This document shows, piece after piece, positions 25,776 to 34,912 of a stretch of DNA of 64,000 bases. Below the pieces are notes generated by a model that worked only from the letters and a program-made list of their open reading frames with translations, was not told the origin of the DNA and ran no database searches. The position numbers were made by a program, and so were the translations under genes. Position 1 is the stretch's first letter, and the number at the start of each line of letters is the position of its first letter. The DNA is from Vagococcus salmoninarum (GTDB lineage: Bacteria > Bacillota > Bacilli > Lactobacillales > Vagococcaceae), in assembly GCF_003987495.1 (NCBI RefSeq), contig NZ_NGJU01000011.1, forward strand, positions 50,263 through 114,262. The letters run 5' to 3'.

Positions 25776-28700
25776 TTATTCTATCGTATCACGAAGGGTC
25801 CAGCGAATAATGCCTTCATAACTGCCTGTCGTTTTCGGTACTTTGACAGGGTCCATTACTAATTTTAGACCTTCTGAATTAGCTGTTTTACCCCAACTAT
25901 CGGAAATATTGAAGAGATAATCATCTGTATCAGCATCGTTGGCGTAGACTGTTTTGATACTACTATCTAAGGTTAAATCTTTGCCATTGTAACGATATTT
26001 TAATGCACCAATGTGCTCATCGTCACCATTAATCATTTCTTTCACGACTTCCGCAGTAATATGCCACGGCGTTCGGGATTTTCTCGTATCTTCGACTAGT
26101 AATGGTGTTGCCATATCAGCATTGTTAACGCTAATTTTTTTCTGGAAATCAATGACATCCACTGTTCCAAAATCAACTTCCGTTGGCGCAGATTCTAACA
26201 TTAATTGACCTGCTACGGTACCACCAGGGTTAACAACTGAGCCTTTGTCCTTAATAATCACATGCTCTGAGTCAGGGTTAATTGGCCCTGGAACAAAGGG
26301 TGTTTCTTGTGGCGAGTGGCCTGTTCCCCAAGCTATATTTTCGACAACCGTATCGACAGCTTCTCTAGTAACCGTTGTTTTAAAACTGACAGTTGCCGTT
26401 TCTTGTGGTTTTAAGTCACCTAGTTTAACAATTAACTGACGATCATCAGCTTTATATGTCACTAGATCTGCTGCAGCAACTTGATCGTTAATTTTGACTT
26501 CACCTTTTTCTAAAGAAAAAGCTAAGCCAACTGGTAACGTATCATCTAGAGCTGCGTCATACCAGATTTTATTACTTGCTACTGTATCGTTGTTTTTAAT
26601 CGTGATTGTGTAAGTTAACTCGCTACCTACTTGAGTTATTTGATTATTGCCCCCATCTAAAGTATCTGAAACAACTTTTTTAGTCACAACTGGTAGACTT
26701 GGGATTAAATCTGTTACTTGAACCATTTTCCCTGATTCAAAACGTTCATCTTTTGAGCCATTTTTTATGGCATCATGGAAACCTTGATATGCACCATAGT
26801 TGGCTGTTGAAATAACTAAGTTTCCATATTTTTGATTCGGTTCAAGGGTATTTGAAGTAGGTGGATTTATTAATTGATCTGTTAACTCTGATTCGTCTTT
26901 AGCATATACCTCAACTTTATCCTCTTTGCTAAAATATGCTGGTAAATCGATTTGCCACTTACCATTTTCAGAACGACCTGTCATTAAGCTGCCATCACTA
27001 TTTTTCAACCATTCGTCATTCAATTTAACAAAGATATGTGCAGCGTCCTCACCTAAAGTACCTGAGATTTGCTTACTACTATTACTTAAAGTATCTACTT
27101 TTAAATTACTTGGCGGAGTAACATCTTCTGCTACAGCAGCCTCTTTAACCCATAAATCATTATCTTCTGGATACCCGATGTGTGTTTTAGCTGGATTGGG
27201 ATTTACTTCTCCACCTGCTCCGCCACGCCAAGCTCTTAATACTTCAACTTTGTCACCGGTTTTGAAAAATTCATTATTTTCACTAGGAACCGTAAACATA
27301 CCGCCTCTAGCCGGTTCACCATAGACCGAAAGGCCATTACTATTTCCGTCAGTTCCAATGGTTTTACCATATAACTCGTAACTTGTACCATCTGTTTTCG
27401 TTACTTTAAGAGCAACAGTCACTTCATCTGTCCAGGCATCACGAATCCCTTCAACCCCCTCAGGAACTGAGACATGCCCATATATATTTTTATCAGCATT
27501 GGTTGGTACTCTTAATTCATCTACTATTGGTTTCGCATTATTTCCACTAAATCGGGATAAATCCTCAAATCTTGATCCCCTTGTTGTTAAAACTTGACGC
27601 GCATCATTGTCACTGTAGTAAGTATTCCCTACCTGACCTGGCATTAATTCCATTTGAAATTGCGCATTAATAGTAGCTAAATTTCTTTTACTTGCTCCAA
27701 TATCAATTAATGTCCAAGCTTTGTCCGGGTTTCCATCTAGTCTAGATTTATTTCCCCAAATACTAGCATCAGAATTAATCGAATTAAGAACTGCCCTATT
27801 CGTGGCGAACACATTTCTCTGGTTCGTTTGTGAGAAATCATAGTACAACATATTATCAAACTCTAGTACTGAGTCATTCCCATAATCAAACGCTGGGTCT
27901 GTTCCACCTGAAACAACTTGGAATTCTGTTCCTGATTCACCGACGATATTTACTTGTTGGCCACCTAATCCCCCTGAACGATGAGAATTTATGACCACGC
28001 GAGAATTCTTATCTTTTAAATTAAACTGATTCCCACCTCCTGAAGTATACTGAATTGCATATTCATTAGAGTTATTATCGATAAACATTTTTGATGAACC
28101 TGAAACGTTAACTATATTATTGCCACCAAACATTCTAATAGCGGCCCCTCTATTTGCAGTAGCAGCATTACCGCTAGCGTTAATATCTTTTTTGACGATA
28201 CTTAACTCTGATTCATTAAGGATATTAAACGTCATATCCCCTTGGTCTCTGAAGCGAATAGTTCCACCCAATGAATAACCATCATCGGACAACGCTGTCG
28301 CTGTTAATTTTGATTTATTATCAACATCGAAAACACCATATTGACTCATCATTACTGTTGACGGTGACCACCGTGAGTTGACAATCAATTCTGACTCTTG
28401 GTCAATCTTATAATGGGCGTAACTACCTTCAACCGTAATTGCACCACCATATCGATCTGTGTACTTAGTGTTTGCATTAATTTCCACTTTGCTGGACTGA
28501 CTCTTATTGTCTGGATTGTCCAAGTCCCCTTGGACATAGAAATTAAAATAAGGTGCTTTTTCTGCAATTATGAATGCTGTTTTTTTATTGCTACCAACTA
28601 ATGATGACCCTTTTTCAATTACAACACTTGTGCCATTTTCGCGATTTGTACCACCTGTATATGTAGTTAAGAAGAAAATGTCGACTGTTTCAACTTCAAC

Positions 28701-29780
28701 TTCTGTTTGATTTGTGATTAATAAATTTCGTGCCTCAATTAAGCGACTCCAGCTATCTGAAACGGTTGTTGAAGCCGATGTATTAGGCGCGGTATTGTAA
28801 TCATTTTTTATTGTAGTTTTTTCACCATCAAAAACTACTGAAATCGTTGGGCCGTAAATATATCGTTTCGTACTACCGTATTTATATTCAAAGCCAGAAT
28901 GATTAATTGTCCAACTGCTAGAGGTATCATTTGAATAAATCATTGCCCCTTCGCTCGCTCTTCCATTCGATAATGTGTCTCGTCCTTTAAATTCAACGTT
29001 ATTTAAACTTAACTCTTTGGCACCACTTCCAGATGCTAAAGTTAATCCTGGAGATCGAATTCCTTTGGTATCTCCAAAATCAATAACTGGTTTGACTCCA
29101 CCATTTACAACTCCTTGAATTTTCAAACTACGATTTAAGGTTCCAACTGTAGCCGAAGTCACTGACCCAGCTGGATTTGGATTTTTAATTGACTGTGTTA
29201 CATTAATTGTTCCAACATTACTATTAGCAATCCCATCAACAAACTCTTGCCACGTTCCGACGTTGATTTCTTCTCCAGCGTATGTCGATTTCGTTGATGC
29301 TAATTTATTAATTTCATTTTTAACTTCCTCTATTTCTTCTTCTAAGACCGTCACATCAAATTCTTTAATAACTTTATCATTGCTACTGAACTCTAGTTTA
29401 TGCGGTCCCACTTCTGAACTATTAAATAATAGTTTAATAGATGTATCTTTAACTACGTTTTCTGTTTTTATGATTGCGGCATTTTCTTTTAATAATTCAA
29501 TGCTTATTCCTTCTAGTTCCGAAATGTTTTCAAATGTACTTTCCTGAAGGGTTAACCCTTCTGACATTTTAATTGTTAATGATTCTTGATTACCGGTTTT
29601 TATATTTAAGTCCACAATCAGGTCATCATTTGTATTTACTTCATTGTTAATTAAACTCAATTCAAAACTACTTTGATCTGTTTCAGAAGCTTTTAATTTA
29701 CTCGATTCCTTAAATACGGTAAAACTTAACATAGCAACTAACCCAATAATCATAAGCCAGAATTTTTTCTTTTTTTCCAC
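25776..29780 (-). CDS. Giant WxL-domain surface protein with beta-helix region (locus A)
   Basis: About 1334 residues. A basic N-terminus and signal helix precede an Ig-like part (about 40-150). A long Asn/Ser/Thr/Gly-rich region (about 170-720) has beta-helix character. Ig-like segments follow, with a DUF11-type repeat (about 1045-1140, LTYTITIKNNDTV...DTLPVGLAF) and a C-terminal WxL domain ending IRWTLRDTIE. It is probably a large surface adhesin held to peptidoglycan by the WxL domain. The start is GTG at 29780 with AGGATGG upstream. It directly follows a recombinase-like regulator and precedes the LPXTG gene. It is the paralogue of the giant protein at 15392-19288. Confidence 0.88.
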   Translation of the reverse strand: MEKKKKFWLMIIGLVAMLSFTVFKESSKLKASETDQSSFELSLINNEVNTNDDLIVDLNIKTGNQESLTIKMSEGLTLQESTFENISELEGISIELLKENAAIIKTENVVKDTSIKLLFNSSEVGPHKLEFSSNDKVIKEFDVTVLEEEIEEVKNEINKLASTKSTYAGEEINVGTWQEFVDGIANSNVGTINVTQSIKNPNPAGSVTSATVGTLNRSLKIQGVVNGGVKPVIDFGDTKGIRSPGLTLASGSGAKELSLNNVEFKGRDTLSNGRASEGAMIYSNDTSSSWTINHSGFEYKYGSTKRYIYGPTISVVFDGEKTTIKNDYNTAPNTSASTTVSDSWSRLIEARNLLITNQTEVEVETVDIFFLTTYTGGTNRENGTSVVIEKGSSLVGSNKKTAFIIAEKAPYFNFYVQGDLDNPDNKSQSSKVEINANTKYTDRYGGAITVEGSYAHYKIDQESELIVNSRWSPSTVMMSQYGVFDVDNKSKLTATALSDDGYSLGGTIRFRDQGDMTFNILNESELSIVKKDINASGNAATANRGAAIRMFGGNNIVNVSGSSKMFIDNNSNEYAIQYTSGGGNQFNLKDKNSRVVINSHRSGGLGGQQVNIVGESGTEFQVVSGGTDPAFDYGNDSVLEFDNMLYYDFSQTNQRNVFATNRAVLNSINSDASIWGNKSRLDGNPDKAWTLIDIGASKRNLATINAQFQMELMPGQVGNTYYSDNDARQVLTTRGSRFEDLSRFSGNNAKPIVDELRVPTNADKNIYGHVSVPEGVEGIRDAWTDEVTVALKVTKTDGTSYELYGKTIGTDGNSNGLSVYGEPARGGMFTVPSENNEFFKTGDKVEVLRAWRGGAGGEVNPNPAKTHIGYPEDNDLWVKEAAVAEDVTPPSNLKVDTLSNSSKQISGTLGEDAAHIFVKLNDEWLKNSDGSLMTGRSENGKWQIDLPAYFSKEDKVEVYAKDESELTDQLINPPTSNTLEPNQKYGNLVISTANYGAYQGFHDAIKNGSKDERFESGKMVQVTDLIPSLPVVTKKVVSDTLDGGNNQITQVGSELTYTITIKNNDTVASNKIWYDAALDDTLPVGLAFSLEKGEVKINDQVAAADLVTYKADDRQLIVKLGDLKPQETATVSFKTTVTREAVDTVVENIAWGTGHSPQETPFVPGPINPDSEHVIIKDKGSVVNPGGTVAGQLMLESAPTEVDFGTVDVIDFQKKISVNNADMATPLLVEDTRKSRTPWHITAEVVKEMINGDDEHIGALKYRYNGKDLTLDSSIKTVYANDADTDDYLFNISDSWGKTANSEGLKLVMDPVKVPKTTGSYEGIIRWTLRDTIE

Positions 29781-29825
29781 CTTAGCACCATCCTATATCT
29801 TTTTAATATTCTCATAACACCTTGT

Positions 29826-30341
29826 TTATTTATTCAAGTATTTATGAACTGTACCCAATGCTACATCGCACATTTCTGCAATCTGTCTCATATTCATTTT
29901 TTTATCATTGTATAGATAATTAATCTCTTTAATTTTACTTTCATCGATTTTCGGTCGGCCAGTTTCTTTTATTTCAGACTTTCCTTCTTTTGACTTCTTA
30001 CTTAAGGCTGATAATTTATTAAACAACTTCAAATTATCTTTTAAAGAATATGCCAAACGACTATCAAATCGGTCATTGACACTTACAAACGTGGCTTGGC
30101 GCCTTTCAAGATCACTTAAAAACTTTATAAAGCTTTCAATATTTAAATTTAAAACTTTAACATCAACTGTAATCAGCTTATCTCCAGCTTGAATTTTAGT
30201 AATCAAATCACTTAATTTAGTTTGAGAACTATCGTTTTCATCTTCTATAACGACACTATCACATTTTTGGGTCATCAAAACTTTGATTTGTTCAAGGAGC
30301 TTTCCTGGATGATTTGATTGAACATATCCATAAATAGCCAA
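29826..30341 (-). CDS. Degenerate serine-recombinase-like HTH protein, probable regulator of WxL locus A
   Basis: A 171-residue protein resembling small resolvases. An N-terminal domain begins AIYGYVQSNHPGK where active enzymes have GYARVST, and keeps the KIQAGDKLITVDVKVL stretch that matches the family's DxxxVxxLDRL region. A shortened linker, GRPK and a C-terminal helix-turn-helix (NMRQIAEMCDVALGTVHKYL) follow. The serine is displaced and the catalytic arginines are not seen, so recombination is unlikely. The start is TTG at 30341 behind AAGGAGGG. It is first gene of locus A, 45 bases ahead of the giant WxL gene. It is probably a DNA-binding regulator, related to the protein at 19516-20034. 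Confidence 0.72.
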   Translation of the reverse strand: MAIYGYVQSNHPGKLLEQIKVLMTQKCDSVVIEDENDSSQTKLSDLITKIQAGDKLITVDVKVLNLNIESFIKFLSDLERRQATFVSVNDRFDSRLAYSLKDNLKLFNKLSALSKKSKEGKSEIKETGRPKIDESKIKEINYLYNDKKMNMRQIAEMCDVALGTVHKYLNK

Positions 30342-30764
30342 GTCATTCCCTCCTTATCAACTAAATAACGCTTTTATCAGCTTTTTATAATATATCTTAT
30401 GTAAATTGTGAGCATCTGTATTTCTTTCGTCTACAAGTGTACCACAATGTTCATTTACTTGTCCATTAATTATTTGAAAATAAAAAAACTTTTTTATTTT
30501 TTGTGAAAAAACGGCTATAAAACACTATCATACCAACGAATATAGATATTTTTTAGTTTTTTGTTTTTTATATGTGGTGTATTTGTTCTATTAACTAGTT
30601 CAATTATTAGGCTTTACTTTTAGTTTTTTCTATCTACAGATTAACTGAAAATTAACATCCCTCTTAAATAATTTCCAGATAAAATACGATAGTTTTAAAA
30701 TTGACTTATAAAATATTTTTAAACCATTCTAATTTACACAGGATATATTCTATCAAGATAAAAA
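30342..30764. other. AT-rich intergenic region upstream of WxL locus A
   Basis: About 420 bases of very AT-rich DNA with many A- and T-tracts and no open frame that I can support. It holds the locus-A promoter near 30436-30465 and the ftsW terminator at its right end. The A/T tracts may be curved DNA or regulator-binding sequence; no clear repeat was found. Confidence 0.6.
30436..30465 (-). promoter_or_regulatory. Promoter of WxL locus A
   Basis: On the minus strand TGGACA (30460-30465) and TACACT (30436-30441) are 18 bases apart, with a TGG extension before the -10. Transcription would start about 90 bases before the recombinase-like gene. Confidence 0.6.
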
Positions 30765-30800
30765 AAAACACGACCTAAAAAGGTCGTGTTTTTTTTTATT
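30764..30800. terminator. Terminator of the LCP-ftsW operon
   Basis: AACACGACCT pairs with AGGTCGTGTT around AAAA, with an A-run on the left and a T-run on the right. On the minus strand it ends the ftsW transcript. Confidence 0.92.
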
Positions 30801-30804
30801 CCAT

Positions 30805-31971
30805 TTATTTTTTTTCTTCTTTCCTTATAACACTTTTGTTCTGCCAACGGCTAATGTTCAAAACAATGCCAATTAAAGATGATAAGATAATGACACTTGA
30901 TCCACCGTAACTAACAAAAGGAAATGTCACTCCTGTCATTGGGATATAACCTAACAAGCTGCCCACATTGACAGATACTTGCAATAATAAAACCATCCCA
31001 ATCCCAAAACAACATAAAGACTTTCGGCTATCTTCAATAATGATCGCTAAATAAAACGTTCTTAAGACAATTAAAAAGGGTAGAAAAAGAATCAGCATAC
31101 TTACTACTAAGCCTAGTTCTTCAATTGTGACTGAAAAAATAAAATCCGTATCTGCTGCTGGTAAACGATTCTTTTTTTGTAAACTTTGCCCATAGCCTCT
31201 GCCCCAAAAGCCACCATTATACATCGCATAATAAGAATTTGAAGTTTGATACCCTTTATCAAATTCATCTAGAAAAGGATTTCCCATTAACTCAAAACGA
31301 ACTAACAGATAACGGTATTTTGCTGGGACAAATTGGCGGTTGATGTTTAAGGCCACAAAAGTAATTAACGAGCGCAAAGCCATTCCTAGGGCGCCAACAC
31401 CGACTGATAATAAAACCGGCACGCCACTTGCTAAAAGCATTGTGACTAGCAAAATCAACAACATGGCTGCCCCAGCAACGTTTGGTTGGAGGGCAACTAG
31501 TAAGATGTATGTAAAACAAATAATTAAAGGTTTACGGTACCGTTCCTTTAAGGGCTCTGAAACTGGATGTTTTGATAAATAGTTAGCAAGATATAAAATG
31601 AAAATCACATTAACAATCTCTGATGGCTGAATATTGATTCCCCCTAAAGGAATCCAACGTTTAGCCCCACCAACATCAATTCCTAATGGCGTATAGCTGA
31701 CAATCAATAGTAGTAACAAAGAAATCAACATATATAGGCTGATTAGTGTTTTCGTGAAAAGGACTTCTAACTTCACACGGTAAAAAAAGTACGCTGTTAT
31801 AAAGCCCATACACACAAATAAACTTTGTTTTAAAAATTTACTCCCCATGTAAGCCCCTAAGGTCATTAAATTAAAAGAGCTGGCACTAAATACCATTAAT
31901 ATGCCAATTAAACACAATAAGACATAAGGGATGACTATTAATAAATCAATCTTTTGTTGTTTTTTTTTCAT
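30805..31971 (-). CDS. ftsW: FtsW/RodA/SpoVE-family peptidoglycan glycosyltransferase
   Basis: A 388-residue polytopic membrane protein with about ten helices. The SEDS family signature is clear: PAKYRYLLVRFELMGNPFLDEFDKGYQ, NSYYAMYNGGFWGRGYGQS, LPAADTDFIFSVTIEELG and the C-terminal TGVTFPFVSYGGSS. SEDS proteins polymerise lipid II into glycan strands with a partner class B PBP. The sequence fits FtsW (septal) better than RodA, but no PBP gene is adjacent to confirm it. It lies 18 bases after the LCP gene on the same transcript, and so behind the magnesium riboswitch at 33040-33199. Confidence 0.88.
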   Translation of the reverse strand: MKKKQQKIDLLIVIPYVLLCLIGILMVFSASSFNLMTLGAYMGSKFLKQSLFVCMGFITAYFFYRVKLEVLFTKTLISLYMLISLLLLLIVSYTPLGIDVGGAKRWIPLGGINIQPSEIVNVIFILYLANYLSKHPVSEPLKERYRKPLIICFTYILLVALQPNVAGAAMLLILLVTMLLASGVPVLLSVGVGALGMALRSLITFVALNINRQFVPAKYRYLLVRFELMGNPFLDEFDKGYQTSNSYYAMYNGGFWGRGYGQSLQKKNRLPAADTDFIFSVTIEELGLVVSMLILFLPFLIVLRTFYLAIIIEDSRKSLCCFGIGMVLLLQVSVNVGSLLGYIPMTGVTFPFVSYGGSSVIILSSLIGIVLNISRWQNKSVIRKEEKK

Positions 31972-31989
31972 CTTAGCTCCTCACTCGAT

Positions 31990-32898
31990 TTAATCATTTA
32001 AAAAATCATGTAACTGACGGCTATTTTCAACTAAGTCTAACCTAATTACACTGCCGGCCTCAGTATAGTCATCAAAACTCCAAGTATCCTCTACTGGGAC
32101 GGATAAATGCTCAAGTTCTTTGGTTGTTCCTAAAATAAAATCTTTACTAATATTCGTTAAGGTTTTAATTGTCAGATTAGTGTCTAAGGCGCCTAATGTT
32201 TTTCCAATCACCTTAGGCAAACGAGCTAAGGTTGTCATGTCTTGTGCTTGCTTAGCCAATTCTCCCATCGCTTGATTTTGGCGACGAATTCTACCAAAAT
32301 CCCCTTCTTCATCTTTTCTAAAACGGACATACTGTAATAAAGTATGACCATCCATTTTTTGAACCCCTTTTTGAATCGTGACATTATCAACTGTTAATAG
32401 TTTTTCACTATTAATTTCAACCCCTTCTGGGAATAAGTCGTCAATGATATTAGTAAAATCAGCAAAAGTTAAGGTCACGTAGTACTCTAATGTTAGACCT
32501 AAATTGTCACTTAAGGTTTCTCGCATTAGCTCCGGTCCGCCATATGAATAAGCAGCATTGATTTTATCCGGCCAATAGCCTGGTATCTCAACGTAAGCAT
32601 CGCGCATAATCGAGACTAACTTAGGGATTTTTGTCTCAGTGTCATATTGGGCAACCATTAAAGTATCTGCCCGACCTAACTCCTCTTTAGAACGGGCGTC
32701 AGACCCCACTAATAAAATGTTGATTTTATGAGCCTCTTCGGTTTTCTCACCTTGAAATTCAATTTCTGAGGGAACCTGCCCTTCACTGGCCGCTTTATAT
32801 CCACTGTACATGTTATAAGCGATATATGATAAAACCAGTAAAATACTCGTTAATAGCACAATAATTACGACTTTAAGTACTGCAATAAGTTTTTTCAT
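31990..32898 (-). CDS. LytR-CpsA-Psr (LCP) family phosphotransferase, Psr-like
   Basis: A 302-residue protein with one N-terminal membrane helix (about 5-30) and an extracellular LCP domain: NILLVGSDARSKEELGRADTLMVAQYD, VSIMRDAYVEIPGY, KINAAYSYGG and the Arg/Asp-rich YVRFRKDEEGDFGRIRRQNQ. LCP enzymes transfer polyprenyl-phosphate-linked polymers (teichoic acids or polysaccharides) to peptidoglycan and use a magnesium ion with conserved Asp and Arg residues. It is followed by ftsW; in enterococci an LCP gene (psr) is also found beside ftsW, from memory. The leader carries an M-box, so expression should fall when magnesium is plentiful. AAAGGAG precedes the ATG. Confidence 0.9.
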   Translation of the reverse strand: MKKLIAVLKVVIIVLLTSILLVLSYIAYNMYSGYKAASEGQVPSEIEFQGEKTEEAHKINILLVGSDARSKEELGRADTLMVAQYDTETKIPKLVSIMRDAYVEIPGYWPDKINAAYSYGGPELMRETLSDNLGLTLEYYVTLTFADFTNIIDDLFPEGVEINSEKLLTVDNVTIQKGVQKMDGHTLLQYVRFRKDEEGDFGRIRRQNQAMGELAKQAQDMTTLARLPKVIGKTLGALDTNLTIKTLTNISKDFILGTTKELEHLSVPVEDTWSFDDYTEAGSVIRLDLVENSRQLHDFLND

Positions 32899-32984
32899 TT
32901 TTTTTCTCCTTTAGCTAAATTTCACACCGACCAACTCCCCCACTTTTTAAAGAATAGTTGCTACTAGTTTCTCTAAAAAAACAG

Positions 32985-33016
32985 ACAAAAAAGACCTCAC
33001 TTAAATAAGAGTCAGG
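32985..33016 (-). terminator. Riboswitch-controlled terminator before the LCP gene
   Basis: On the minus strand an imperfect stem (GACTC..., ...GAGGTC) is followed by TTTTTT. It lies about 25 bases after the M-box aptamer, the place expected for the expression platform. Confidence 0.6.
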
Positions 33017-33039
33017 ACGAGAAAATAATTTAGCTATAG

Positions 33040-33199
33040 CTGAATATTCTTCGTTGAGTTTTAGCACTAGCCAACGTAAAAAGCGTTGCTTTTAGCTACT
33101 TTGAGAAAAGCCTTATTTCGACAATTCTTGTCCTAACCATTAGAGTCTCTCGACATTTCTGGTCAGTAGCTTATGTTTGACTAGGAGCCTCACCTAACA
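33040..33199 (-). ncRNA. M-box (ykoK-type) magnesium riboswitch
   Basis: On the minus strand the conserved M-box blocks occur in order: GTTAGGTGAGGCTCCTA, ATAAGCTACTGACCAGAAA, TGTCGAGAGACTCTAATGG, ATAAGGC, and near the 3' end AGTGCTAAAACTCAACGA. These match the aptamer known from Bacillus subtilis mgtE, recalled from memory. M-boxes bind magnesium and stop transcription when it is abundant. A good promoter lies just upstream (33219-33247) and a terminator just downstream. The only genes behind it are the LCP gene and ftsW; there is no magnesium transporter gene. Confidence 0.9.
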
Positions 33200-33218
33200 A
33201 TTATTAATTACTGCTAAA

Positions 33219-33247
33219 ACTATAACAAGCTGTTTCTTTTTTTTCAA
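33219..33247 (-). promoter_or_regulatory. Promoter of the M-box-LCP-ftsW transcript
   Basis: On the minus strand TTGAAA (33242-33247) and TATAGT (33219-33224) are 17 bases apart; transcription would start about a dozen bases before the aptamer. Confidence 0.8.
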
Positions 33248-33288
33248 TTATTTTTTTGTTCGTTAATAAATTCTTTACTTGTACAGAT

Positions 33289-33327
33289 GCAAAAAAAGAC
33301 TGACTTCCGAAACTCCGAAAGTCAGCC
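33289..33327 (-). terminator. Terminator of the phn-type operon
   Basis: On the minus strand GACTTTCGGAG pairs with the following TTTCGGAAGTC, ending in a seven-base T-run just after the 5'-nucleotidase stop codon. Confidence 0.88.
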
Positions 33328-33345
33328 TAGCTATTTCTTTTAATT

Positions 33346-34887
33346 CTAATAATTAACAGAAAAATTAGTCGTTTCTTTTGTTTTTATCACCGGATGCTTT
33401 TGTAAATAATCCGACATTAACTCGGTCATATCAACTGTCACTTCCCGAATAATCTTTTCTGGTCCAAACATCGGGTAATCGCCACCCCCAACTGCCCGGT
33501 ACTGATTAATGACAAGCTCTAACTCATCTGTCGGTTGGATTAATTGCCCTTCATAAGTTAAGCCACTAATTCGCTGACCAACTGGTTCCTTAACGTTGAT
33601 CTGATAGTTCACTCCTGTATAGAGATCATAGTTATAGTGTTCAACCTTTGGTGATAAAAAGGCTGGACTGACAATTAACTCCCCTTCAGGACTAACTTCG
33701 AAATAACTAGCAGAACGTTCTAAAGCAGCTTTAAATTCTGCGCCAGTCACTTTCACCACAGCTAAAGTATTCGGATAAATGTAATTCGTTACAATATCAC
33801 GCATGGTAATTTCTTCACTAAAGCCTTTACCATTATTATCGAATAAGGCTGTGCCAGAAATTTTTGCGCCAGTGGCTTCCATCTGAACTTGATGAATAAA
33901 CTCAATGTAAGGATGGCCCTTTGTACGAACTGCCATTGGATCAGTAATTGCCATGTTGCCTTCCACCCGACCAATCCGAGTATCAAGCCACGCTTCGACT
34001 TCTGTTAATAAAGGCGTGAATTTTTCTCGCATTCGCTGATTTTCCTCACCAGTCATTGCTAACAACTCACTATGAGCTGCCCGAATTTCTTTCGTAGGCT
34101 GATCATAGCTCAAAGTTACTTGAGCTAAAAACCGACCTTTATCACCTGGTTGGGTTGTCGGAACATTTCCTTTATTCCAAGCTATCTCTCGGTGTTGATG
34201 TCCTGTTAACAGGACGTCAATTCCCGGGACATTGTTGAGCAAGTCATAGCCTTCATTTTCACCAGTTAGGACCTCAGTTGGGGACCCTGTCCCTAAATCA
34301 CGTTCAAAACCACCGTGATAACTAACAACGACAATATCTGCTAATGCTCTTAACTGTGGCAGATATTCTTGAGCCACAGTTACAGCTGATTTAAAGGTTA
34401 ACCCTTTAACAGTCGCTGGTTGTTCCCAATTTGGAATGTACTGAGTCGTCAAGCCTAAGATGGCAACTTTGACACCGGCTTTTTCGATAATCTTATACGC
34501 ATGGCCAGTTAGGGGTGTTCCATCTTCTTTCAAAATATTCGCACATAAGACTGGGTAATTTAAGGCTGCCAGCGTTCGTTCTAAATACTCCCGGCCATAG
34601 TTAAATTCATGGTTGCCTAAAACACCAGCATCATAGCCCATAGCATTCATCACTGCTGCCATTTCGGTGGAAGCTGGTTTTTTCGCTGCAAAATAACTAA
34701 GGGGTGAGCCTTGTAGAAAATCACCATTGTCAATTTTAAAGACTGGTTCTGTGGTTTCAGCAGCAATTTTAGTCATTAACTCTTTAACTTTAGTTGCCCC
34801 AAAAGGCAAGCTTTGATTTCTTTTGCGGAAATCTGTGGGAAAGACATAGCCGTGAAGATCACTTGTTGATAAAAAAGTTAGTTTCAT
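33346..34887 (-). CDS. Cytoplasmic bifunctional metallophosphatase / 5'-nucleotidase
   Basis: A 513-residue two-domain 5'-nucleotidase. The metallophosphatase domain has TSDLHGYVFP, NGDFLQGSP, GNHEFNYG and TGHQHRE. The C-terminal nucleotidase domain (about 300-500) includes the substrate loop NQYRAVGGGDYPMFG. Unlike the paralogue at 6446-8377 it has no signal peptide, so it should be cytoplasmic. It lies 25 bases after the last permease of the phnDCEE-type importer and ahead of a terminator, so it is co-transcribed. That suggests it dephosphorylates what the importer brings in, such as nucleotides or related phosphate esters; the true substrate is not readable from the sequence. Confidence 0.88.
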   Translation of the reverse strand: MKLTFLSTSDLHGYVFPTDFRKRNQSLPFGATKVKELMTKIAAETTEPVFKIDNGDFLQGSPLSYFAAKKPASTEMAAVMNAMGYDAGVLGNHEFNYGREYLERTLAALNYPVLCANILKEDGTPLTGHAYKIIEKAGVKVAILGLTTQYIPNWEQPATVKGLTFKSAVTVAQEYLPQLRALADIVVVSYHGGFERDLGTGSPTEVLTGENEGYDLLNNVPGIDVLLTGHQHREIAWNKGNVPTTQPGDKGRFLAQVTLSYDQPTKEIRAAHSELLAMTGEENQRMREKFTPLLTEVEAWLDTRIGRVEGNMAITDPMAVRTKGHPYIEFIHQVQMEATGAKISGTALFDNNGKGFSEEITMRDIVTNYIYPNTLAVVKVTGAEFKAALERSASYFEVSPEGELIVSPAFLSPKVEHYNYDLYTGVNYQINVKEPVGQRISGLTYEGQLIQPTDELELVINQYRAVGGGDYPMFGPEKIIREVTVDMTELMSDYLQKHPVIKTKETTNFSVNY

Positions 34888-34912
34888 GATTCTGCTCCTT
34901 TCGCTCTTTAAA

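Noticed and set aside
33001-33200. T-box or S-box leader before the LCP gene
   Set aside because: There is no T-box sequence or SAM-type core; the ordered blocks match the M-box instead.
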